Shown piece after piece: positions 1 to 5,502 of a stretch of DNA of 9,797 nucleotides. Made by a program: the position numbers and the translations under genes. Position 1 is the first letter of the stretch. Each line of letters begins with the position of its first letter. Below the pieces are notes generated by a model, which saw nothing but the letters and a program-made list of their open reading frames with translations, ran no database searches and was not told where the DNA came from. The stretch covers positions 1-9,797 of the forward strand of contig DATAYA010000285.1 in assembly GCA_036272815.1 (NCBI GenBank), in the 5' to 3' direction. Source of the DNA: DATAYA01 sp036272815. GTDB taxonomy: Bacteria; Pseudomonadota; Alphaproteobacteria; Acetobacterales; Acetobacteraceae.

Positions 1-79
1 GGCAGCGCGCGTAATCGGCCGCGCTCGTCGTCGTGTCGTCAATCAACTCCGCATCCGTGCTGCGGTGGGACAGGTCCAT
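1..79 (-). CDS. N-terminus of a possible class I SAM-dependent methyltransferase (partial, runs off left edge)
   Basis: An ATG on the minus strand at 79-77 opens a frame that stays open for 26 codons to the window edge. It starts 26 bp after the argG stop, on the same strand, so it may be the next gene in that transcript. The visible start reads MDLSHRSTDAELIDD, then a Thr/Ala-rich stretch and DYARC. From memory, alphaproteobacterial methyltransferases often begin with a similar 'hR...ELMDDP...' segment before the SAM-binding fold, and that resemblance is the only basis for the call. No catalytic or SAM-binding motif is inside the window. The ribosome binding site is weak (GGAA, with 5 bases before the ATG). 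The reading frame is moderately supported, the function only tentative. Confidence 0.5.
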   Translation of the reverse strand, partial: MDLSHRSTDAELIDDTTTSAADYARC

Positions 80-105
80 CGGCGTTCCGTCTTACGAATG
101 AGCGT

Positions 106-1335
106 CTACAAACTCCCGCCGCGACGGCCTATCGCGGCGCCCAGGCGCAGCCGCAATGCCTGGAGCTTGATGAAGCCCTGGGCGTCGAACTGGTCGTAGG
201 CGCCCTCGTCATCCTCGAAGGTGACGTGCTTCATCGAATAGAGGCTGTTCGGGCTCTCGCGGCCGATCACGGCGACGTTGCCCTTGTAGAGCTTGAGGCG
301 CACTCGGCCAGTTACCGATTGCTGGCTCTCGTCGATGGCGGCCTGCAACATGCGGCGCTCGGGGCTGAACCAGAAGCCGTTGTAGATCAGCTCGGCGTAG
401 CGCGGCATCAGGCCGTCCTTGAGGTGGGCCGCCTCGCGATCGAGGGTGATGCTCTCGATGCCGCGATGCGCCGCGATCAGGACCGTGCCGCCCGGGGTCT
501 CATAGACGCCACGGGATTTCATGCCGACGAAGCGGTTCTCGACCAGATCGAGCCGGCCGATGCCGTTGGCGCGACCCAGTGCATTCAGCTTCGTAAGCAG
601 CGATGCCGGCGAGAGGCGCTCGCCGTCGATCGCGACCGCATCGCCGTGCTCGAAGTCGATCGCGACGATTGTTGCGCGGTCGGGCGCGTCCTCCGGGCGG
701 ATGGTACGCTGATAGACGATCTCCGGCGCCTCCTGCGCCGGGTCCTCCAGGATTTTCCCTTCGGACGAAGAATGCAGCAGGTTGGCATCGACCGAGAACG
801 GCGCATCCCCGCGCTTGTCGCGGGCGATCGGGATCTGGTTGGCCTCGGCGAATTCCAGAAGTTTCGTCCGGCTGGTGAGGTCCCATTCGCGCCAGGGCGC
901 GATCACCTTCACGTCCGGCTTGAGCGCATAGTAGGAAAGCTCGAAGCGGACCTGGTCGTTGCCCTTGCCGGTGGCCCCGTGGGCGACGGCATCGGCGCCC
1001 GTCGCCTCGGCGATCTCGATCTGGCGCTGCGCGATCAGGGGGCGGGCGATCGAGGTGCCGAGCAGGTACTGCCCCTCGTAGAGCGCGTTGGCGCGGAACA
1101 TCGGGAAGACGAAGTCGCGCACGAAGGTCTCGCGCAGGTCGTCGACGAAGATCTCGCGGACGCCGAACATCTCCGCCTTGCGGCGGGCGGGTTCGAGTTC
1201 CTCGCCCTGGCCGAGATCGGCGGTGAAGGTGACCACCTCGCATCGGTACGTGGTCTGAAGCCAGCGCAGGATGACGCTGGTGTCGAGCCCCCCGGAATAG
1301 GCGAGCACGACCTTCCTCACGTCCTTCACGCGCAT
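106..1335 (-). CDS. argG: Argininosuccinate synthase
   Basis: ArgG condenses citrulline and aspartate using ATP to give argininosuccinate, the penultimate step of arginine synthesis in the cytoplasm. The product is 409 residues, close to the usual 400. The ATP pyrophosphatase P-loop SGGLDTS lies at residues 14-20. Other family blocks are present: GQGEELEPA, AHGATGKGNDQVRFE, the substrate-binding SVDANLLHSSSEG, and near the end YKGNVAVIGRESPNSLYS. I chose the ATG at 1335. The same frame extends to an ATG at 1392, but that start would lie inside the tRNA-Cys gene. An AGGAG-like site lies about 12 bases upstream of 1335, a little far but usable. tRNA-Cys ends 29 bp upstream on the same strand, so the two may be cotranscribed. 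The family is certain; the exact start is likely. Confidence 0.97.
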   Translation of the reverse strand: MRVKDVRKVVLAYSGGLDTSVILRWLQTTYRCEVVTFTADLGQGEELEPARRKAEMFGVREIFVDDLRETFVRDFVFPMFRANALYEGQYLLGTSIARPLIAQRQIEIAEATGADAVAHGATGKGNDQVRFELSYYALKPDVKVIAPWREWDLTSRTKLLEFAEANQIPIARDKRGDAPFSVDANLLHSSSEGKILEDPAQEAPEIVYQRTIRPEDAPDRATIVAIDFEHGDAVAIDGERLSPASLLTKLNALGRANGIGRLDLVENRFVGMKSRGVYETPGGTVLIAAHRGIESITLDREAAHLKDGLMPRYAELIYNGFWFSPERRMLQAAIDESQQSVTGRVRLKLYKGNVAVIGRESPNSLYSMKHVTFEDDEGAYDQFDAQGFIKLQALRLRLGAAIGRRGGSL

Positions 1336-1364
1336 GGCTTGCGGGCACTCCTCGGTGCGGGCGA

Positions 1365-1438
1365 TGGAGGTCCGGGCGGGAATCGAACCCACATACGCGG
1401 ATTTGCAGTCCGCTGCATCACCACTCTGCCACCGGACC
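1365..1438 (-). tRNA. tRNA-Cys (GCA anticodon)
   Basis: The minus strand from 1438 to 1365 folds as a 74-nt tRNA. The acceptor stem pairs GGTCCGG (1438-1432) with CCGGACC (1375-1369). The anticodon GCA is at 1406-1404, inside a stem of GGACT/AATCC type. The T-arm carries GGTTCGATTCC. The 3' end is T followed by an encoded CCA at 1367-1365. U at the discriminator position and the GCA anticodon are the known identity elements for cysteinyl-tRNA synthetase. The D-arm (GCAGAGTGGTGATGC) is the short form usual for tRNA-Cys. argG follows 29 bp downstream on the same strand. Confidence 0.97.
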
Positions 1439-1450
1439 GGACAGGGCCGG

Positions 1451-1480
1451 GTTATCGGCGGGGCGGCCGGTCGGGGTCAA
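1451..1480 (-). promoter_or_regulatory. Probable promoter of tRNA-Cys (and perhaps argG)
   Basis: Read on the minus strand, TTGACC (1480-1475) and GATAAC (1456-1451) are separated by 18 bases, matching a sigma-70 type -35/-10 pair at 5/6 and 4/6 positions. Twelve bases lie between the -10 box and the mature tRNA 5' end at 1438, so transcription would begin about 5 bases before the tRNA. I see no separate promoter in the 29 bp between the tRNA and argG, so this site may drive both. The call rests on motif match and position only. Confidence 0.55.
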
Positions 1481-1541
1481 GCGGCAGCACGGCTGGGTAG
1501 GGTTGCGTCGGCTGAATGGTCCGCCTTGCCAATATTCGTCT

Positions 1542-1562
1542 TGGCCGGGCCTGCCCCGGCCA
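1542..1562. repeat. REP-like palindrome
   Basis: TGGCCGGG at 1542-1549 is the exact inverse of CCCGGCCA at 1555-1562, giving a perfect 8-bp stem around a 5-base loop (CCTGC). The flanks read CTT on the left and TCCACGCGG on the right. From memory, near-identical palindromes (TGGCCGGG...CCCGGCCATCCACG) recur between genes in many alphaproteobacterial genomes, which suggests a dispersed REP-type element. Only one copy is visible here, so its repeat status cannot be shown from this window. Confidence 0.6.
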
Positions 1563-1657
1563 TCCACGCGGCGCCCACACAACCAAGGCCGGCGCGGCGC
1601 GAACGACTTGCCGGTGGCGCGGGAGAAAATGGCGGCGGCTTGACGCCATCACGGGGT

Positions 1658-1697
1658 CCAGGGGCCTCCCGGCCCCTGGTGGGCCTGGGCGAAGCCC
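1658..1697. repeat. GC-rich double hairpin, likely dispersed intergenic repeat
   Basis: CCAGGGGCC at 1658-1666 pairs perfectly with GGCCCCTGG at 1671-1679 around a TCCC loop, a 9-bp stem. Immediately after it, GGGC (1687-1690) and GCCC (1694-1697) form a small hairpin around GAA. This 'GGGGTCCAGGGG...' arrangement followed by a 'GGGC-GAA-GCCC' arm resembles dispersed intergenic repeats I recall from Acetobacteraceae. With no T-run after it, it is not a canonical terminator, though the stem could still block read-through between the two divergent units. Confidence 0.55.
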
Positions 1698-1783
1698 TGC
1701 CTTCCTGCCTGTGCGCCACCGCGCTCCCCTTGGCATGGCCGCGTCGCCGCTCTAACCAAGCGGCGCCCCAGACCGTGAGCCCG

Positions 1784-2446
1784 ATGCCACCCGATTTCGA
1801 AGCCGCCCGCCGCAACATGGTGGACAGCCAGGTCCGGCCCAACCGGGTCAGCGACAGCCGCGTGCTCGGCGCCATGCGGCGGCTGCCGCGCGAGCGGTTC
1901 CTGCCGACCACGCTGGCCGACCGCGCCTATATCGACGAGGACATCGCACTCGGCGGCGGCCGGGCGCTCATCGAGCCGATGGTGATCGCGCGCCTGGTGC
2001 AACTTGCCCGCCCGCTGGAAGGCGAGCGCGGTCTCGTGATCGGCGCCGGCACCGGCTACGGCGCGGCGGTGCTCGATGCCTGCGGCGTGCATGTGACGGC
2101 GCTGGAAGAGGACCGCGCGCTGCTCGCCATCGCCCGCCCGGTGCTGGCGGCACAGGCGCCGGATGTCACCATCGTGGAGGGGCCGCTCACGGCCGGCCTG
2201 ACCGATACCGGCGCCTGGGACATCATCATCATCGAGGGCGCGATCGCGGCGATCCCGCAGACGATCGCGGCCCAGGTGAAGCGCCCCGGCGGGCGGCTGA
2301 CCACGGTGATCTGCCCCCGCCCCGGCGCGCCCGGGCAGATCGTGCTCGCCGAGCCGAGCGGCGCCGGCCTGCGCGCCCAGCCCGCATTCGATGCCGGCAC
2401 GCCGATGCTGCCGGCGTTCGAGCGACCGGCCGGGTTCGTATTCTGA
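1784..2446 (+). CDS. Protein-L-isoaspartate O-methyltransferase family protein
   Basis: A 220-residue cytoplasmic SAM-dependent methyltransferase of the Pcm family; the family's founding role is methyl-esterifying damaged isoaspartyl residues for repair. The start MPPDFEAARRNMVDSQVRPN is typical of the alphaproteobacterial branch. Residues 47-75 carry the family block ending in GGGR-ALIEPMVIARLVQLA. SAM motif I is VIGAGTGYGAAVL at 85-97, followed by an acidic residue pair in ALEEDRAL. The canonical TISQP active-site segment of E. coli Pcm is replaced here by ALIEP, so true isoaspartyl repair is unproven. I chose the ATG at 1784 by homology; a GTG at 1775 and an ATG at 1817 are in frame, and no strong ribosome site decides between them. 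A thiolase gene follows after 36 bp. Confidence 0.88.
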   Translation: MPPDFEAARRNMVDSQVRPNRVSDSRVLGAMRRLPRERFLPTTLADRAYIDEDIALGGGRALIEPMVIARLVQLARPLEGERGLVIGAGTGYGAAVLDACGVHVTALEEDRALLAIARPVLAAQAPDVTIVEGPLTAGLTDTGAWDIIIIEGAIAAIPQTIAAQVKRPGGRLTTVICPRPGAPGQIVLAEPSGAGLRAQPAFDAGTPMLPAFERPAGFVF

Positions 2447-2453
2447 AGGCGCC

Positions 2454-2486
2454 ATGGAGAGAGCGGCCGTGAGCATCCCCGCATGA
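2454..2486 (+). other. 10-codon ORF overlapping the thiolase start
   Basis: An ATG at 2454 opens a ten-codon frame (MERAAVSIPA) whose TGA at 2484-2486 overlaps the thiolase ATG at 2483-2485 in an ATGA arrangement. An AAGG sequence at 2446-2449 lies 4 bases before its ATG, a short but possible ribosome site. The thiolase start itself has no Shine-Dalgarno sequence in the usual window; the nearest purine run, GGAGAGAG, is about 20 bases away. Translation of the small ORF could therefore feed ribosomes to the thiolase. It may equally be chance. Confidence 0.3.
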
Positions 2487-3652
2487 GTATCAGGGGCCGC
2501 GCCTGCATCGCCGGGGCCTTCGAGCACCCGACCCGGAAGGCCCCCGACAAGTCGGTCGCGCAGCTCCATGCCGAGGTCGCGGCCGGCGCGCTCGCCGATG
2601 CCGGGCTCTCCCGCGCCGACGTGGACGGCTATTTCTGCGCCGGCGACGCGCCCGGGATGGGGCCGCTGGCGATGGTGGACTACCTCAACCTGCGCGTCCG
2701 CCACGTCGATTCCACCGACCTCGGCGGCTGCTCCTACATCGCCCATGTCGGCCACGCGGCGGAGGCGATCGCCGCCGGCAAGTGCAACGTCGCCCTCATC
2801 ACGCTGGCCGGCCGGCCGCGCAGCGAGGGGCAGGCGACCGGCACCGCCCCGCGCCGCCCGAACCCGGACGTGCCCGACGCGCAGTGGGAGGCGCCGTTCG
2901 GACCCACGACCGCGAACCTCTATGCGATGTGCGCGCGCCGCCACATGCACGAATTCGGAACGACGTCCGAACAGCTCGCCTGGATCAAGGTCGCCGCCTC
3001 CCATCACGCGCAGCACAATCCGAATGCGCTGCTGCGCGACGTGGTGACGGTCGCGGACGTGCTCGCCTCGCCGATGGTCGCCGATCCGCTGCACCGGCTG
3101 GATTGCTGCGTCATCACTGACGGCGGCGGCGCGCTGGTCGTGACGCGGCCGGAGGCCGCCCGCGGCCTGAAGCGGCCGGTCGTGCGCGTGCTCGGCGCCG
3201 GCGAGGCGATCAAGGGCCAGATGGGCGGCGACATCGACCTTACCTATTCCGGCGCTCGCTGGTCGGGGCCGGCCGCCTTCGCCGAGGCGGGCGTGGCACC
3301 CGCCGACATCCAATACGCCTCGATCTACGACAGCTTCACGATCACGGTCCTGATCCAGCTCGAGGACCTCGGGTTCTGCGAGAAGGGCCAGGGCGGCCGC
3401 TTGGTCGCCGACGGCAACCTGATTTCCGGCGTGGGCAAGCTGCCGTTCAACACCGATGGCGGCGGCCTCTGCAACAACCACCCGGCCAATCGCGGCGGCA
3501 TCACGAAAGTGATCGAGGCGGTGCGCCAACTCCGTGGGGAGGCGCATCCGGCGGTGCAGGTGCCGGGCTGCAAGCTCGCGCTGGCACACGGCACTGGCGG
3601 CCTGCTCGGCAGCCGGCACGGGTCGGCCACGTTGATCCTGGAGCGGGAGTGA
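2483..3652 (+). CDS. Thiolase family protein (SCP-x / lipid-transfer-like)
   Basis: A 389-residue thiolase-fold enzyme, expected to make or break a carbon-carbon bond in an acyl-CoA in the cytoplasm. The N-terminal half has the pattern V..L...A...AL.DAGL....VDG, then DLGGCSYIAHVGHAAEAI, where C83 aligns with the nucleophilic Cys of thiolases. The C-terminal half has DGGGLCNNHPANRGG with H333 as the probable catalytic His, then VPGCKLALAHGTGG (C363, H369). Proteins of this clade are usually labelled acetyl-CoA acetyltransferase or lipid-transfer protein, and the substrate cannot be read from sequence. Its stop overlaps the next gene, a DUF35 protein, by one base. Such thiolase-DUF35 pairs form complexes in archaeal mevalonate synthesis and in steroid side-chain aldolases (Ltp2-ChsH2). 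Fold certain, reaction not. Confidence 0.9.
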   Translation: MSIRGRACIAGAFEHPTRKAPDKSVAQLHAEVAAGALADAGLSRADVDGYFCAGDAPGMGPLAMVDYLNLRVRHVDSTDLGGCSYIAHVGHAAEAIAAGKCNVALITLAGRPRSEGQATGTAPRRPNPDVPDAQWEAPFGPTTANLYAMCARRHMHEFGTTSEQLAWIKVAASHHAQHNPNALLRDVVTVADVLASPMVADPLHRLDCCVITDGGGALVVTRPEAARGLKRPVVRVLGAGEAIKGQMGGDIDLTYSGARWSGPAAFAEAGVAPADIQYASIYDSFTITVLIQLEDLGFCEKGQGGRLVADGNLISGVGKLPFNTDGGGLCNNHPANRGGITKVIEAVRQLRGEAHPAVQVPGCKLALAHGTGGLLGSRHGSATLILERE

Positions 3653-4050
3653 TGGCGATGCCCGAGCGGGTCTTCCCTGCCCCGCCCACGACGCCGGAAG
3701 GCACGGCGTTCTGGCAGGCCGCCGCCGAGGGCCGCTTCCTGCTGCGCTTCTGCCAGAGCTGCGGCCGCGCGCACTGGTATCCGCGCTCGATCTGCCCGCA
3801 TTGCGGCAGCGACCGCACCGAGTGGCGGCCCGCCTCCGGTCGCGGACGGGTCTATTCCTTCAGCACCCTGCGCCGCGCCGCACCCCCCTTCACCATCGCC
3901 TACGTGACGCTCGACGAGGGACCAACGATGATGACCTGCCTCGTCGAGTGCGACCCGGATGCGGTTTCGATCGGCGATGCTGTGGAGATCGCGTTTCGCC
4001 CGACCGAGGGCGGGCCGCCGGTGCCATGCTTCCGCCCGGCCGCGGGATAG
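3652..4050 (+). CDS. DUF35 / OB-fold zinc-ribbon protein, thiolase partner
   Basis: A 132-residue protein with the two-part layout of the DUF35 family. A helical N-terminus (FWQAAAEGRFLLRFC) leads into a rubredoxin-like zinc ribbon, CQSC at 34-37 and CPHC at 48-51, with the family's PRS.CP.CGS spacing. An OB-fold follows from about residue 60 (GRGRVYSFSTLRR...FTIAYVTLDEG) to about 118. DUF35 proteins bind acyl-CoA and dock on thiolase-fold partners, bridging active sites or completing an aldolase. The start overlaps the thiolase stop by one base (TGATG). Starts at GTG 3649, ATG 3652 and ATG 3658 are all possible: a GGAG lies 8 bases before 3652, and a GGGAG 8 bases before 3658. ccmC begins 34 bp downstream. 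Confidence 0.9.
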   Translation: MAMPERVFPAPPTTPEGTAFWQAAAEGRFLLRFCQSCGRAHWYPRSICPHCGSDRTEWRPASGRGRVYSFSTLRRAAPPFTIAYVTLDEGPTMMTCLVECDPDAVSIGDAVEIAFRPTEGGPPVPCFRPAAG

Positions 4051-4084
4051 CGGAACCGCCTTCAATCCGGCGCGTCGCGGCACT

Positions 4085-4870
4085 ATGGTCAATCTTGTGG
4101 ACGCCAGCACAGCAATCGCACCCAGGCGAAACCGGGGGCGGAACCTGCACCGCTTTGCGAATCCGGGCCGGTTCCTGCGGATCGCGGCCCGGGCGCAGCA
4201 GTGGCTGAACGCCGCCGGTCTGCTCATCACCGCCGCGGGCCTGATCTGGGGCCTGTTCTTCTCGCCGGCCGACTGGCAGCAGGGGCAGGCGGTGCGGATC
4301 ATGTACATCCATGTCCCCGCGGCGTGGCTCGCCTCGGCGGGATATTTCGCGCTCGCCGCCGCCTCGTTCACATCGCTGGTGTGGCGGCATCCGCTCGCAG
4401 ACCTTGCGGCCGTCGAGATCGGGCCGGTGGGCGCCGCCTTCACCGCCATGTGCCTCGCCTCCGGCAGCCTCTGGGGCCGGCCGACGTGGGGCGCGTGGTG
4501 GGTTTGGGACGCGCGGCTGACTTCGGTTCTCGTGCTGTTTTTCCTCTATCTCGGCCACATCGCCCTGGTGCGCGCCTTCGACGACCCGCAGCGTGGCTAT
4601 CGCGCCGCCGCGATTCTTGCACTCGTCGGCACGATCAACCTGCCGATCATCAAGTTCTCGGTGGATTGGTGGAATACTCTTCACCAGGGAAACACCATCT
4701 CGTTCACCTCCGCGCCCAAGATGTACCTCCCGATGCTGTGGCCGCTCCTGATCTCCGCAATCGGCTTCACCTTCGCCTTCGCGGCGATCGTGGTTGCGCG
4801 CCTGCGCGCCGCGGTGATGGAGCGTCGGGTGCGGGCATTGCTGATGGCGCGGGCGGAGCGGGCGGCATGA
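4085..4870 (+). CDS. ccmC: Haem exporter / haem-handling protein CcmC
   Basis: CcmC is an inner-membrane protein that, with CcmAB and CcmD, presents haem to the periplasmic chaperone CcmE. The 261-residue product has about six hydrophobic segments starting near residue 40. The periplasmic tryptophan-rich haem motif reads WGRPTWGAWWVWD at 130-142. The two haem-ligand histidines are H76 (YIHVPAAW) and H200 (LHQGNT); their 124-residue spacing equals that of H60 and H184 in E. coli CcmC. The N-terminus is about 16 residues longer than in E. coli. I use the ATG at 4085; the frame is open upstream to 3959, but that part overlaps the DUF35 gene. No good ribosome site is visible. Its TGA overlaps the ccmD ATG. 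Confidence 0.96.
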   Translation: MVNLVDASTAIAPRRNRGRNLHRFANPGRFLRIAARAQQWLNAAGLLITAAGLIWGLFFSPADWQQGQAVRIMYIHVPAAWLASAGYFALAAASFTSLVWRHPLADLAAVEIGPVGAAFTAMCLASGSLWGRPTWGAWWVWDARLTSVLVLFFLYLGHIALVRAFDDPQRGYRAAAILALVGTINLPIIKFSVDWWNTLHQGNTISFTSAPKMYLPMLWPLLISAIGFTFAFAAIVVARLRAAVMERRVRALLMARAERAA

Positions 4871-5007
4871 ACCTCCTGCCGTTCATTGCCGGCGCCTATG
4901 CGATCGGCATGGTCCTGCCGATCGGCTTTGCGATCCAGGCGGCATTGCGGCTCCGGACCGCGCGGCGGCGGCTGGCGGCCCTCGAACCCGGACGGGTGGT
5001 GCGGTGA
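4867..5007 (+). CDS. ccmD: Haem exporter subunit CcmD
   Basis: A 46-residue single-pass membrane protein in the ccmD position, too short for most automatic gene calls. Residues 4-30 form the hydrophobic segment (PFIAGAYAIGMVLPIGFAIQ), followed by a basic tail, RLRTARRRLAALEPGR. The 'F...AY...' start, single helix and Arg-rich cytoplasmic end are the CcmD pattern. CcmD holds CcmE to the CcmABC complex and helps release haem-loaded CcmE. The ATG overlaps the ccmC stop (ATGA), and a GGAG at 4855-4858 lies 8 bases upstream, a good ribosome site. The stop overlaps the GTG start of ccmE. Confidence 0.92.
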   Translation: MNLLPFIAGAYAIGMVLPIGFAIQAALRLRTARRRLAALEPGRVVR

Positions 5008-5501
5008 CACGCAAGCGACGGCGTCTCGTGCTGGTCCTTGCCTGCGGCGTCGGGCTCGGGTCGGCGACGGCCCTCGGGCTGTCGGCGGTGAGCAGCAGCC
5101 TGGTCTATTTCGTCTCCCCCTCGACGCTGGACGAGCACGCGGCGCCCGGACGCCTCGTGCGGCTCGGCGGCCTCGTGGAACAGGGCAGTGTGCGAAAGGG
5201 CGAGCAGGACGGCGTGCCGCTGACGCGCTTCACGGTAACGGACGGCCGTGCCACCGTGCCCGTGACCTTCCGCGGTGTGCTGCCGGATCTGTTCCGCGAG
5301 GGACAGGGCGTTGTCACGATGGGCACGCTGGCGGCCAGCGGCACGTTTCGTGCGAGCGAGGTCTTGGCGAAGCACGACGCGAACTACATGCCCAAGGACG
5401 TGGTCGACGCATTGAAGAAGAGCGGTCGCTGGAACCCCGCCTCCGGGCCGCCGCCGCCGGCTGCGACCTGGGACGCGATGGTCGTGAAGGACAAGGGCTG
5501 A
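5004..5501 (+). CDS. ccmE: Cytochrome c-type biogenesis haem chaperone CcmE
   Basis: CcmE is a periplasmic, membrane-anchored chaperone that carries haem covalently to the CcmFH ligase. The 165-residue product starts with a basic TRKRRR stretch and one membrane segment (about 8-36). A beta-rich OB-fold domain runs from about 48 to 122 and contains RLGGLVEQGSV and the VTDGRATVPVTFRGVLPDLF block. The haem-binding segment is LAKHDANYMP, with H124 as the covalent ligand (H130 in E. coli) and Y128 as the axial ligand. The tail is flexible and proline-rich. The start is a GTG at 5004 overlapping the ccmD stop by four bases (GTGA); translation coupled to ccmD is likely because no ribosome site is obvious. 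Confidence 0.96.
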   Translation: MTRKRRRLVLVLACGVGLGSATALGLSAVSSSLVYFVSPSTLDEHAAPGRLVRLGGLVEQGSVRKGEQDGVPLTRFTVTDGRATVPVTFRGVLPDLFREGQGVVTMGTLAASGTFRASEVLAKHDANYMPKDVVDALKKSGRWNPASGPPPPAATWDAMVVKDKG

Positions 5502-5502
5502 G

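Larger units (their letters stand above)
1439..1783. other. 345-bp divergent spacer
   Basis: This spacer separates the leftward tRNA-Cys/argG unit from the rightward pcm-thiolase-ccm run. It holds the probable tRNA promoter near its left end and two separate palindromes (1542-1562 and 1658-1697). Frames are open across it on both strands, but only because stop codons are scarce in such GC-rich DNA; none gives a recognisable protein. I could not identify a convincing rightward promoter for the gene at 1784, although one is expected here. Confidence 0.7.

Noticed and set aside
1336..1392. Upstream extension of argG to an ATG at 1392
   Set aside because: The extension overlaps the tRNA-Cys gene and adds residues not found in ArgG proteins; the ATG at 1335 gives the usual N-terminus.
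226..1500. Long plus-strand open frame opposite argG
   Set aside because: It is a GC-rich antisense shadow of argG and the tRNA, and its translation resembles no protein family.
1334..1783. N-terminal extension of the Pcm-like protein
   Set aside because: It would read through the tRNA-Cys gene (antisense), its promoter and both palindromes; family homology begins at about 1784.
1649..3619. 656-codon minus-strand open frame across pcm and the thiolase
   Set aside because: It lies opposite two well-supported genes, is a low-complexity Arg/Ala/Gly/His-rich translation, and arises from the codon bias of the plus-strand genes.
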